Of a stretch of DNA of 64,000 nt, positions 17,211 to 25,378 are shown piece after piece. The position numbers were made by a program, and so were the translations under genes. Location of the stretch: assembly GCA_051252005.1 (NCBI GenBank), contig JBPOEZ010000005.1, forward strand, positions 124,001 through 188,000, read 5' to 3'. Each line of letters begins with the position of its first letter. The first letter of the stretch is position 1. Below the pieces are notes generated by a model. That model did not search any database and was not told the origin of the DNA. It was given only the letters and a program-made list of their open reading frames with translations. The DNA is from JACOMS01 sp051252005. Its GTDB lineage: Bacteria; Pseudomonadota; Alphaproteobacteria; Caulobacterales; Maricaulaceae.

Positions 17211-17285
17211 AGTCTTCGAAGCGCAGTAGACGGTTTATTTGAGAGACGCGAACCTACTATATTTCACTTGCTATGCATCTAATTG

Positions 17286-17309
17286 TTCCATAATGTTGGA
17301 ATTATGGAA
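17286..17309. promoter_or_regulatory. Perfect inverted repeat over the arsR start, ArsR operator candidate
   Basis: TTCCATAAT (17286-17294) and its exact reverse complement ATTATGGAA (17301-17309) flank a 6-nt spacer. The right arm contains the arsR ATG (17304-17306), and the left arm includes CATAAT, a possible -10 box, with TTGCTA at 17268-17273. ArsR repressors are known to bind such dyads at their own promoters; a repressor here would block both transcription and initiation. Confidence 0.6.
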
Positions 17310-17642
17310 TCAAAGCTTGCAGTTCGTCGTTTATCCGCTCTTGCGCAAGAGGGGCGCTTGTCTGTATTTCGGCTTTTAGTCAGGGCCGGAACCGGGGGGC
17401 TTGCCGCGGGCGATATTGCCAAAGCGTTGGACGTGCCAGCGAATACATTATCCGCGCAGCTGAATATTCTCTCGGCGGCTGAGCTGATTACTAGCCGCCG
17501 CGATGGGCGCTCAATTATCTATTCGGCCCAGTTTGAAAATATGGGCGCTTTAATGGTCTATCTTGTCGAAGATTGCTGCCAAGGCCACGAAGATGTTTGT
17601 CAGCCTCTTACGGATGCGACGTCGCGCATCGCGTGCTGTTAG
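17304..17642 (+). CDS. arsR: ArsR-family As(III)-responsive repressor
   Basis: 112-residue winged-helix repressor that releases DNA when it binds arsenite. The DNA-binding helix region GDIAKALDVPANTLSAQLNIL (about 36-56) and wing TSRRDGRSIIY (63-73) are typical. The C-terminal DCCQGHEDVCQP gives Cys91, Cys92 and Cys99, the vicinal-plus-one cysteine arrangement of the Acidithiobacillus-type As(III) site; a further Cys pair ends the protein. A TTG start at 17283 is in frame, but it would put the operator inside the coding region, so ATG 17304 is chosen. acr3 begins 13 nt after the stop. Confidence 0.93.
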   Translation: MESKLAVRRLSALAQEGRLSVFRLLVRAGTGGLAAGDIAKALDVPANTLSAQLNILSAAELITSRRDGRSIIYSAQFENMGALMVYLVEDCCQGHEDVCQPLTDATSRIACC

Positions 17643-17655
17643 GAAGAGTTTTATC

Positions 17656-18672
17656 ATGGGAATTTTTGAGCGTTATTTGACCGTTTGGGTGGCTCTTAGC
17701 ATTATCGGCGGGATCGCTTTGGGGCAGATGTTCCCTGGTCTTTTCGGCGCGCTTGCAGGCCTTGAATATGCCAATGTCAATTTACCTGTCGCGATCCTTA
17801 TCTGGGCGATGATCTGGCCGATGATGATCGGCGTAGACCTTGCTAGTTTGAAGCGGGTCGGGGAGGCCCCCAAAGGCCTGTTCATCACGGTTGTTGTGAA
17901 TTGGCTGATAAAGCCTTTCACAATGGCCGCGCTGGGCGTGCTTTTCTTTAAATATATTTTCGCTGGACTTATCCCGCCAGAAGACGCGGAAGGCTACCTT
18001 GCCGGATTGATCTTGCTTGGCGCTGCGCCGTGTACGGCTATGGTGTTTGTCTGGTCACAGCTCACCAAAGGCGATCCAAACTACACACTCGCGCAGGTCA
18101 CCGTGAATGACGCGATTATGGTGTTCGCATTCGCGCCGATTGTAGCGCTGCTCCTCGGCGTAACGGATATCATCGTCCCGTGGGAAACCTTGATTGTTTC
18201 CGTCGTGCTCTATGTGCTCGTGCCTTTGGCGGCGGGTTTGCTCGCCAGAAAGCTTTTGCTTCGAAAAGGCGGCGCATCGCATGTCGATAGCTTTGTGGCG
18301 CGGGTTAAGCCCGTTTCTATTGCGGCGCTCTTGGGTACTGTGGTTTTACTCTTCGGGTTCCAAGGCGATGTTATTTTAAATCGTCCGCTCGTGATTGCGC
18401 TGATTGCGGTCCCGATCCTTATACAGTCTTACGCCATATTCGCGCTCGCTTACGGCGCGGCGTGGCTCTGGAAAGTACCGCATAAGGTGGCCGCGCCGTG
18501 CGCAATGATCGGAACGTCCAACTTTTTCGAACTCGCTGTCGCCGTCGCCATAAGCCTTTTTGGTCTGAATTCAGGCGCGGCGCTGGCTACCGTTGTCGGT
18601 GTTCTCGTAGAAGTTCCCGTCATGTTGTCGCTGGTTGCCTTCGCCAACCGAACCCGCCAGAAGTTTAATTAA
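17656..18672 (+). CDS. acr3: Arsenite efflux transporter, ACR3 family
   Basis: Ten-helix inner-membrane As(III)/H+ antiporter of 338 residues. The conserved LLGAAPCTAMVFVWSQLTKG carries the essential Cys126, and LVEVPVM near the C-terminus carries the conserved Glu. The open frame extends back into arsR, but ATG 17656 has AGGAAGAG upstream and begins the typical GIFERYL N-terminus. Second gene of arsR-acr3; no arsC or arsH is seen, so this is a minimal arsenite-export unit. The last 8 nt overlap the end of the convergent membrane-protein gene. Confidence 0.94.
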   Translation: MGIFERYLTVWVALSIIGGIALGQMFPGLFGALAGLEYANVNLPVAILIWAMIWPMMIGVDLASLKRVGEAPKGLFITVVVNWLIKPFTMAALGVLFFKYIFAGLIPPEDAEGYLAGLILLGAAPCTAMVFVWSQLTKGDPNYTLAQVTVNDAIMVFAFAPIVALLLGVTDIIVPWETLIVSVVLYVLVPLAAGLLARKLLLRKGGASHVDSFVARVKPVSIAALLGTVVLLFGFQGDVILNRPLVIALIAVPILIQSYAIFALAYGAAWLWKVPHKVAAPCAMIGTSNFFELAVAVAISLFGLNSGAALATVVGVLVEVPVMLSLVAFANRTRQKFN

Positions 18673-19249
18673 GAGCATTATCAAGGCTCTTGATCTCTTG
18701 GTTGAGACGGTTTGCGGCGCGTTTATTAAGCCACGCCACCGTACATAAAACGAGGGCCACGAAGGCAAAGCGCGGGAATACGGCTTGGATGCCTGACATC
18801 AGCTCTGAGCCGTCTGTGAACTCCGGAGTCGTGCCAATCAGGAAAATGATTGTGCCAGGAATAATGGGCAAAATATACCAGCTCCAGATTGACCGTAATG
18901 CGTCTCGCTGCTGTTCTAGTTGGCGCTTATGATAAGATAATATTGAAGCAGACGGTTCACAACTTACCTTCGCGCTTGCTGATGCTTTTTTGTGAAGACT
19001 CCAAAGAATGTAACCCGTGCCAAGAATAATAAGTCCTGCTCCTAAGCGCGCGAGCGCCGCTGGAATAAGAAAGCAATAGGCTGTGAAAACGGCGATAACT
19101 AAAACTCCGGCGGCATTTTCCGAGGCATTCCGGCGCGCGATTTTACTTCGAAATTTTTTAGCGTGAGAGCGCAGCGCGTCCGGGGACATAGGCGGCAGCC
19201 CCTGCGCGTCTGAAGCCCAGAGCATTTTTAACGTGTCATGATTTGTCAT
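18665..19249 (-). CDS. Membrane protein coupled to ECF sigma factor, possible anti-sigma factor
   Basis: 194 residues, not matched to a named family. A cytosolic N-terminus (about 45 residues, Lys/Arg-rich before the membrane) precedes two adjacent helices (about 50-88), then a basic loop and two further helices (about 119-137 and 150-172). Its ATG lies inside the end of the sigma gene, overlapping by 14 nt, so the two are translationally coupled. Genes in this position after an ECF sigma factor usually encode its anti-sigma factor, but no zinc-binding HxxxCxxC motif is present. The role is therefore inferred from position and membrane topology only. Confidence 0.7.
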   Translation of the reverse strand: MTNHDTLKMLWASDAQGLPPMSPDALRSHAKKFRSKIARRNASENAAGVLVIAVFTAYCFLIPAALARLGAGLIILGTGYILWSLHKKASASAKVSCEPSASILSYHKRQLEQQRDALRSIWSWYILPIIPGTIIFLIGTTPEFTDGSELMSGIQAVFPRFAFVALVLCTVAWLNKRAANRLNQEIKSLDNALN

Positions 19250-19772
19250 AGGAAGTCTCCTCAAAGTGACGTGAGAGTTTTGATTTAAGTCTGGAAATAC
19301 GGGTTGCGACCGCGCCGGAACTGAGCCCGATCATCTCGGCTATTTCAGGCGTGCTGATGTCTTCGAGATAAAGTGAGATGATTTGCCTGTCGGGCATATC
19401 GAGGCGTCTGATCCAAGCGTAAAGTTTCGTAAGGGCGTCGCGGTGCTCGGTGCTTTCATGGGCGCTGCCTGAAACCTTATCTATGCTCTCTATTTCGGCG
19501 CTGTCCATGTAGACAAGGCCGCTGTTGCGACGCGACTCTTTTTGAACATAACTTGCAGCGACGTTGTGAATGACACGGTAAACCCATGTCTTTTGGCTGC
19601 ACTGACCGTCGAAGCCCGCCAAACTTTTCCAAAGTTCTACATTCATTATTTGGATGAGGTCGTGACGCTTGTCAGGTTCGGCCTCTGATAAACGCGCAAG
19701 CCGCATCATCGCCCCGCCGTGGGTTAGGGCGAGTTCATGATAGAGCGCATCTTGTTCAAAACGGTGTGTCAT
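19236..19772 (-). CDS. ECF-type RNA polymerase sigma factor
   Basis: 178-residue group 4 sigma factor. Region 2 spans about 15-85 (DLIQIMNVELWKSLAGFDGQ, KTWVYRVIHNVAASYVQKE, matching the 2.3/2.4 promoter-melting helix). Region 4 spans about 115-170 (RRLDMPDRQIISLYLEDIST, PEIAEMIGLSSGAVATRISR), the -35 recognition helix-turn-helix. It is followed by an overlapping membrane-protein gene, suggesting a stress-responsive sigma/anti-sigma pair at the cytoplasmic membrane. The stimulus is unknown. Confidence 0.9.
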   Translation of the reverse strand: MTHRFEQDALYHELALTHGGAMMRLARLSEAEPDKRHDLIQIMNVELWKSLAGFDGQCSQKTWVYRVIHNVAASYVQKESRRNSGLVYMDSAEIESIDKVSGSAHESTEHRDALTKLYAWIRRLDMPDRQIISLYLEDISTPEIAEMIGLSSGAVATRISRLKSKLSRHFEETSYDKS

Positions 19773-19942
19773 AGTAAGTTAGTCTACTCAGAGGCAGATT
19801 TCTTACAAAGAAAATGCAGAAAATAATAAAGACGTGAAAAACTGGACGAATTGGTAGCTCAATTGGAGGCGTTCAGCGCAGATAGTAGCCCAGAGTCTTT
19901 CATTGATTTTTGTATGGATACAACGCATCCTTGTAGTGGAAA

Positions 19943-20800
19943 ATGTTGGTCAACGACGAAAAAGGGGTAGGCGTGATTAAAGGTATTCATCTTGTTCAGA
20001 TTATTATCGGATTTTTGGGCTTTGGGCTCGCAATCGCGGCGTTCTGGCTTGGCAGTTATTTTAATTGGTCCTTAGATGTCGAGATAATGGTCGCAATTTC
20101 TGCCGCGGTTGTCACAATATTATTTGAGTTGATAATTTCGTTTATGTCACTGCGCGAAAGTATCACAAAGCTCTATCCATCTTTGGACTTTTCTGTTGAA
20201 GAGCAAAAAGAAGTTTACGGCGTCATATCGGATCTGTTGAAATTAAGAGGTCGTGCCCCCGAACCGTTCGCAGCCTTAGCCTTGGAAGCCCACAAGAAAA
20301 GTCTGCAAACTATTCGAAGCGCGGTCTCAAATAGCGACTATAATGTTGAAAACATGTTTGAGGCTATCTTGGTGACTTTGAAACTGCTGAAACCAAAAGA
20401 GCATTGGCTGGGACTGAGTTCTATCATCAATCCTGATTACTGGAAGTATGATACCCATCTAAAGGAATATAAGGCGTTAAATTATGAGCAAGCGAGAAAC
20501 GGCGTCATAATCAAACGGATTTTTTTGCTCGCCGATGATGATGAACGCAAAGCCATGCAGCCTGTCATGAAAGAGCAAAGTGATAACGGGATTCATGTTT
20601 ATTACGCCATGCATGATGACTTGGTAGGTCTTTCATATTTTCCTGATATTACGATATTCCCAGAGCATAATTTTGGCATGTATACACCGTCTAAGGACAA
20701 ATTATTAATTTGTATCGCTACGGTTAACCCAAGTATTTTATCACAAATGCGAAATGATTTTGAAAAAATAATGGACCGCGCAACCAAGTTTTCCGCATAA
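19943..20800 (+). CDS. Two-helix membrane protein of unknown function
   Basis: Not recognised. 285 residues: two adjacent membrane helices (about 14-40 and 48-68), then a soluble domain. The latter has an alpha-helical part (about 80-160) and a C-terminal alpha/beta part with a pattern reminiscent of PLD-like folds: IIKRIFLLADDDER, a helix, then NGIHVYYAMHDDLV, PDITIFPEHNFG, DKLLICIATVN. No HKD catalytic motif is visible. ATG 19943 is used; GTG 19973 has a better ribosome-binding site (GGGGTAGG) and starts just before the first helix. A GNAT gene follows 2 nt after its stop, so the two are presumably co-expressed. Confidence 0.65.
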   Translation: MLVNDEKGVGVIKGIHLVQIIIGFLGFGLAIAAFWLGSYFNWSLDVEIMVAISAAVVTILFELIISFMSLRESITKLYPSLDFSVEEQKEVYGVISDLLKLRGRAPEPFAALALEAHKKSLQTIRSAVSNSDYNVENMFEAILVTLKLLKPKEHWLGLSSIINPDYWKYDTHLKEYKALNYEQARNGVIIKRIFLLADDDERKAMQPVMKEQSDNGIHVYYAMHDDLVGLSYFPDITIFPEHNFGMYTPSKDKLLICIATVNPSILSQMRNDFEKIMDRATKFSA

Positions 20801-20802
20801 TA

Positions 20803-21261
20803 ATGACTGTTCGCCGTGCGAATATAGACGATTGGGAGGCCATTTCTGCGATTGATAAAACCGCATGGGCGCTTAATAGAAACAGCGACTTTATCGCGGA
20901 CGGGGAGCATGTTTGGCGAGTTTGGGTTGAATATGCATTTGTTGCGGTTAGTCTAGAGAGCGGGGATATCGCCGGATTTATACTCGCTTTTCCTACGGTT
21001 CAGGAAAACCTATTTTTCCTTCATAAAATTCTCATCAAACCAGAGTTTAGAGGTCGCTCCCATGGCGATAAATTGATGCGCTTTTGCAACGATTATGCAG
21101 ATGCGGGCGGTATAAGTTTAAAGCTGACGACAGATTCGAACAATATCGCTATGCAGGCGCTGGCTAAACGGTCTGGCTATTCAGAGGAAGACTTCGTTAA
21201 AGGCTATTACAGGTCTAACGAAGACCGGTACGTCCTTGTTCGGGCTCCGAAGCTTTTATAA
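20803..21261 (+). CDS. GNAT-family N-acetyltransferase
   Basis: 152-residue GCN5-type acetyltransferase. The acetyl-CoA-binding motif A is FLHKILIKPEFRGRSHGDKLM, where RGRSHG corresponds to the R/QxxGxG/A loop; motif B LKLTTDSNNIAMQALAKRSGY follows. N-terminal VRRANIDDWEAI is the usual first strand and helix. It starts 2 nt after the unknown membrane protein, implying a shared transcript. The substrate (amine, protein or antibiotic) cannot be told. Confidence 0.85.
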   Translation: MTVRRANIDDWEAISAIDKTAWALNRNSDFIADGEHVWRVWVEYAFVAVSLESGDIAGFILAFPTVQENLFFLHKILIKPEFRGRSHGDKLMRFCNDYADAGGISLKLTTDSNNIAMQALAKRSGYSEEDFVKGYYRSNEDRYVLVRAPKLL

Positions 21262-21295
21262 AATAATGTTTTTCTCTAAAAAATAAACTGGCTGA

Positions 21296-21724
21296 TTATG
21301 ACCGGTAACCGCGAGCTTGGCGCATGGTGCGTTTGTCGACAATTGTCTTACCGATTGGCGCGAGAGAGATGCCTGCGAGCTTGAAATGTTGGAGCCCGAA
21401 AGGGATGCCTATGATCGTTATGCAGAATAAGCACCCAATAACCACGTGTCCTATAGCAAGCCAAATTCCCGCGAGAATGAACCAGAGTATATTGCCGATA
21501 AGTCCGGCAAGACCCGTTCCTATATCACTGTAACCCGTGAGGTCGCGGCGGTTGATCGCTTCGCGACCAAAAGGGAAAAGAGAGAAATTAGCGATGGTGA
21601 AACACGCTCTCGCCCAAGGCAGGCCGATAATTGTGATGGCCATGATGACGCCGGCAAGACACCACGAAATCGCGCTCATCAAGCCGCCAAATATGACCCA
21701 AAGTATATTTCCGATGGTACTCAT
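21296..21724 (-). CDS. YccF domain-containing membrane protein
   Basis: 142-residue inner-membrane protein with two copies of the YccF (DUF307) repeat: NILWVIFGGLMSAISWCLAG plus ITIIGLPWARACFTIA, and again GNILWFILAGIWLAIGH plus ITIIGIPFGLQHFKLA. About four membrane helices. The ITIIG(I/L)P motif after each helix pair is the family hallmark. Function is not established. It ends 34 nt from the convergent GNAT gene. Confidence 0.9.
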   Translation of the reverse strand: MSTIGNILWVIFGGLMSAISWCLAGVIMAITIIGLPWARACFTIANFSLFPFGREAINRRDLTGYSDIGTGLAGLIGNILWFILAGIWLAIGHVVIGCLFCITIIGIPFGLQHFKLAGISLAPIGKTIVDKRTMRQARGYRS

Positions 21725-21769
21725 TTGGGTGTCCCTATGCGCGTCTCATGATCTTGAGACTGCCGAGTT

Positions 21770-22003
21770 CTAAGCAATAATATCCGGCGTGAGTTGGTTC
21801 TCAAGGTAAACCATTTGATCTTTGATCGAGAGTTTTACCTTTTTCATGCGCTTTACCTTTAGCATGTCGGCAACGCCGGTTTCAATCAGAGCATTGATCT
21901 CTTTATCTACGCGGCGATGTTCTGATTTCAGCGTCTCCAGTAGGACAAGCATTTCTGCTTTTTCTGGTTCATCGCTCATGTCATTGTCTAAATCTTCGCT
22001 CAT
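21770..22003 (-). CDS. DUF465 (YdcH-like) small coiled-coil protein
   Basis: 77 residues, largely helical. The family core is visible: LETLKSEHRRVDKEINALIE followed by the basic segment LKVKRMKKVKLSIKDQMVYL. An acidic N-terminal extension (EDLDNDMSDEPEKAE) precedes it. Function is unknown. It faces a second DUF465 gene across a 132-bp divergent spacer. Confidence 0.82.
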   Translation of the reverse strand: MSEDLDNDMSDEPEKAEMLVLLETLKSEHRRVDKEINALIETGVADMLKVKRMKKVKLSIKDQMVYLENQLTPDIIA

Positions 22004-22135
22004 AGAGTTCGGTCAATTCTTGTGGTTGAGCGCCGAAGATAAAACACATCGCTTAACCTTGAAAGAGCTATTTCAGTGACAGCGTAAATTGTTTATGATA
22101 AACGTAGAGTGTAAACCCTATTTATGGAGGTGCGA

Positions 22136-22306
22136 ATGGCCGCAGCGGCTCATCTGAAAGAACTCGAGAACAAACACGCTAGTCTCGAGAGTGAACTTAA
22201 ACAAGAACTCAAACACCCTCAGCCCGATACGCTTCGACTCGCAACCCTCAAAAAGCAAAAATTGCACCTCAAAGAACAGATCAAGGTCTTTCAAGCCAAA
22301 GTCTAA
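22136..22306 (+). CDS. DUF465 (YdcH-like) small coiled-coil protein, second copy
   Basis: 56 residues. HLKELENKHASLESELKQEL then LRLATLKKQKLHLKEQIKVF is the typical antiparallel helical hairpin of DUF465. ATG 22136 follows a GGAGGTG ribosome-binding site; the ATG at 22124 lies upstream of that site and is unlikely. It is divergent from the other DUF465 gene and differs in sequence, so the pair looks ancient rather than a recent duplication. Confidence 0.82.
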   Translation: MAAAAHLKELENKHASLESELKQELKHPQPDTLRLATLKKQKLHLKEQIKVFQAKV

Positions 22307-22393
22307 GTCTATAAGTTTTACTTGACGGGCCATGCCCTGAAACTATCACCTAAGGCTTCTGCTCTGATAGAGTAGTCGTGAATGGAGATAGTT

Positions 22394-23203
22394 ATGGACA
22401 ATAGAGTTGTTATAATTACAGGCGGCGCAAACGGCATCGGTTTTGCGTGCGTAAGGCGTTTTCTTCAAGATGGCTGCAAAGTTGTCATAGCCGATTCCAA
22501 TGAAGCGCAGGGGCACCGCGCCGTGGCCGACCTTGAAAGCTTTGAAGGGAAAGTTATTTTCCTCCATTGCGACGTCTCTGATAAATTACAGGTTCATAAC
22601 CTTCTGGCGGAAACGCTTAGCCAGTTCGGTCATATCGACGTTCTGATTAATAATGCGGGGATCGCCCTTAAAGGCGGAGCGCTTGATTTGTCAGAAGATG
22701 ATTTTGACCGCGTTCTGGCCGTTAATCTTCGCGGCGCATTTTTGACTTCCAAATATGTGGCGCAATATATGGTCGACGAAATTGAAAACCGGGAAGACCG
22801 TTCGCGTCTGACCGAGCGGCCATATTGCATTATCAATATGTCATCGATTAATGAGACCGTCGCGATCCCAGATTATCTCGCTTATGTGGTGTCCAAGGGC
22901 GGCATGAAGCAGATGACACGGGCTATGGCGCTAGAGCTTGCCCCTTACGGTATTCGTGTAAATGCTATTGGACCAGGCAGCATACGAACCAACATGCTTT
23001 CCGGGGTGGCAGGAGATGAGGCCAGCGAAAAAATACTTGCGCGAACGCCTCTGCGCAGAATTGGCACGCCTGATGAAATTGCGGGCGTGGCGGCGTTCCT
23101 GGCATCAGAAGATTCTAGTTATATCACGGGCCAGACGATCTACGCAGATGGCGGACGGCTTGCGCTTAACTATACAACATCGCCCGAAGAAGTCCCGACA
23201 TAG
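22394..23203 (+). CDS. Short-chain dehydrogenase/reductase (FabG-like)
   Basis: 269-residue classical SDR. The cofactor motif TGGANGIG is at 9-16, Asp37-type acidic residue in VIADSN suggests NAD(H), NNAG is present, and the active site is Ser in NMSSINE with YVVSK (Tyr and Lys). RTPLRRIGTPDEIAGVAAFL and SSYITGQTIYADGG are the usual FabG-like C-terminal segments. An in-frame ATG at 22382 precedes a GGAGA ribosome-binding site, so ATG 22394 is preferred. The substrate is unknown; a sugar or polyol dehydrogenase role is possible. Confidence 0.9.
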   Translation: MDNRVVIITGGANGIGFACVRRFLQDGCKVVIADSNEAQGHRAVADLESFEGKVIFLHCDVSDKLQVHNLLAETLSQFGHIDVLINNAGIALKGGALDLSEDDFDRVLAVNLRGAFLTSKYVAQYMVDEIENREDRSRLTERPYCIINMSSINETVAIPDYLAYVVSKGGMKQMTRAMALELAPYGIRVNAIGPGSIRTNMLSGVAGDEASEKILARTPLRRIGTPDEIAGVAAFLASEDSSYITGQTIYADGGRLALNYTTSPEEVPT

Positions 23204-23254
23204 GGGTTTAGACCAGAGTCTTAGCGGCTCAGGTCATGTTAACTTCAGGGCGCG

Positions 23255-25237
23255 TTAAATAGAGCGCCGTTTTTCGCGAGAGAGTCTCGGCTTGTCGCTA
23301 TTGCGCTTGCCTTTTGGTGCTTTCCCGCCAGATTTTGGTCCCGATTTAGCGCCAGGTTTTCCAGCGGCCTTAGCCGCTGCGCGCGCAAGTTTCTTCTTAT
23401 GCGGTTTCTTGGCTTTTGGCTTAGACGGCTCCCACTCATGTCCGCCGTCTTGATTATGATTTTGGCCGTGGCTCTGACCGTGGTTTTGGTCTTGATCCTT
23501 GCCGCGATTGCGCGGACGCTTAGCAGACGAGTCTCCGCCTTGTTTTTTCTTATAGGTGCGTTTTTCCTGAGGCGGATAATCATTGCTGTCGCCGCCGCTG
23601 AAATCAGGTTGTCCGTCAATTTGTGTGGCTGTGATAGCTTTTTCAATTTTTCCGTCCGGGCCAATGGCTTGAATGAAACGGGTTAAGCCTTCTGGAGCCA
23701 CTTCGACAAAGGTGCGGGTTTCAGAAATTTTAATCGCGCCAATTTCGCCTTTTTTGAGATCTCCGGATTTGCAGAGCATCGGCAAAATCCAGCGCGGCTC
23801 GGCCTTTTGTTTGCGGCCAAGATTAAGCGAAAACCAAATGCCATGTTCGAAATCATTACGGGCGCTGCGTTGCGGCCGTTCGCGGCGCGGGCGGTCATCA
23901 CTTGGATCATAGGCCGGAACGCCGGTTAGTTCTTCAGGCGCTGAGCGGCTTGCTCGGTACTGGCGCACATAGGCGGCGGCAATGTGTTCGGGGCTGTAAG
24001 CCTCGAGGAGCTGCTCTGTGATTATGCGTTCGCTATCTGTGACAGGTTCGGCAAGGACGGTTTCCTCTAGCAAGCGGTCATTGTCGCGCTCAAGTACATC
24101 TTCGGCGGAGGGCGGCGCCCCCCATTCGGCGGTAATGTTCGCATCGCGCAAAAGGCGCTCTGTGCGGCGGCGGCCATTATGTGGCACGATGAGCGCGCTG
24201 ACGCCCTTGCGTCCCGCGCGTCCGGTTCGGCCGCTACGGTGGAGAAGCGCTTCGCGGTTTTTGGGGATCGAGGCATGAATAACAAGTTCGAGATCAGGGA
24301 GGTCAAGTCCGCGCGCCGCAACGTCGGTCGCGATACAGACTTTGGCGCGGCCGTCCCTAAGAGCTTGGAGGGCGTGGCTACGGTCTTTTTGGCTCAGTTC
24401 GCCGGAAAGGATAACGGCGGAAAAGCCGCGATTATTAAATCGGCTAGCCATACGATTTACGGCGACGCGTGTGTCGCCAAAGACGATGGCGTTTTTAGCG
24501 TCATAATAGCGAAGCACATTGATGATCGCATTTTCTTGATCGGCTTTGGCGACAGTCAAAGCGCGGTATTCAATGTCGAGATGCTGTTTGGCTTCTGCGG
24601 CGGTGTTAATCCGTACTGCATTTTTTTGGTATTTTTTCGTCATGCCAATAATTGTTTTTGGCACGGTGGCAGAGAACATAAGCGTGCGGCGCTCTTCGGG
24701 CGCGGCGCTTAGGATGAGGTCAAGCTCTTCGCGGAATCCCATTTTGAGCATTTCGTCGGCTTCGTCGAGAACGATAGCGGCAAGACCGGACATATCCAGC
24801 GACCCGCGTTTAATGTGGTCACATAAACGTCCAGGCGTTCCGACTACAATGTGCGCGCCGCGCACCAATGTGCGGCGTTCATCGCGCATATCCATGCCGC
24901 CAACGCAGGACGCAAGCTTTGCGCCGGTCTCTTTATAAAGCCATTCCAGTTCGCGTTTGACCTGCAAAGCCAGTTCGCGCGTAGGCGCAATCGCAAGCGC
25001 CAGCGGTGTCTCGCTCGGGTCATAAGCGCCAAACTCTTCAGCGCCGCCAAGGAGCGTAGGGGCAAGCGCGAGGCCAAAGGCAACGGTCTTGCCAGAGCCT
25101 GTCTGCGCGGAAACGAGTAGGTCTTGATCTTCAAGCCCGTTGGCTAGAACGGCATCTTGAACGGGGGTCAGCGCTGTGTAGCCACGCTTGGTTAAAGCGG
25201 ACGCCAAAGCAGGGCGTACATTCTGGAAATCTGTCAT
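23255..25237 (-). CDS. dbpA: DEAD-box ATP-dependent RNA helicase with DbpA domain
   Basis: 660-residue RNA helicase. RecA domain 1: AQTGSGKT (44-51), PTRELA, DEAD (158-161), and SAT in FSATVPKT. RecA domain 2: ARGLD and HRSGRTGRAG. After an acidic linker, GIWFSLNLGRKQKAEPRWIL begins the DbpA RNA-binding domain (about 480-560). It ends in a basic, low-complexity tail rich in Lys, Gly, His and Asn. DbpA-type helicases act in 50S ribosomal subunit maturation by binding 23S rRNA hairpin 92; a similar role is inferred. It is longer than E. coli DbpA (about 457) because of the linker and tail. Confidence 0.88.
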   Translation of the reverse strand: MTDFQNVRPALASALTKRGYTALTPVQDAVLANGLEDQDLLVSAQTGSGKTVAFGLALAPTLLGGAEEFGAYDPSETPLALAIAPTRELALQVKRELEWLYKETGAKLASCVGGMDMRDERRTLVRGAHIVVGTPGRLCDHIKRGSLDMSGLAAIVLDEADEMLKMGFREELDLILSAAPEERRTLMFSATVPKTIIGMTKKYQKNAVRINTAAEAKQHLDIEYRALTVAKADQENAIINVLRYYDAKNAIVFGDTRVAVNRMASRFNNRGFSAVILSGELSQKDRSHALQALRDGRAKVCIATDVAARGLDLPDLELVIHASIPKNREALLHRSGRTGRAGRKGVSALIVPHNGRRRTERLLRDANITAEWGAPPSAEDVLERDNDRLLEETVLAEPVTDSERIITEQLLEAYSPEHIAAAYVRQYRASRSAPEELTGVPAYDPSDDRPRRERPQRSARNDFEHGIWFSLNLGRKQKAEPRWILPMLCKSGDLKKGEIGAIKISETRTFVEVAPEGLTRFIQAIGPDGKIEKAITATQIDGQPDFSGGDSNDYPPQEKRTYKKKQGGDSSAKRPRNRGKDQDQNHGQSHGQNHNQDGGHEWEPSKPKAKKPHKKKLARAAAKAAGKPGAKSGPKSGGKAPKGKRNSDKPRLSREKRRSI

Positions 25238-25378
25238 TATTGTCTTTCAAACGGTCAGTAAGCGCCGTGAGCCGCTCCCCTATGGGAATATGCAGCATTT
25301 GCAAGGTATAATATAGTTTCGTGGCGATTGATAGAGCGCGCAGGTGTTGGAAAAACAGGGTTAAGTAGGGCAAAGCGC

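Noticed and set aside
19848..19920. Sequence GGTAGCTCAATTGG resembling a tRNA D-arm
   Set aside because: No matching anticodon stem, no TpsiC arm (GGTTCGA-type) and no acceptor pairing follow it.
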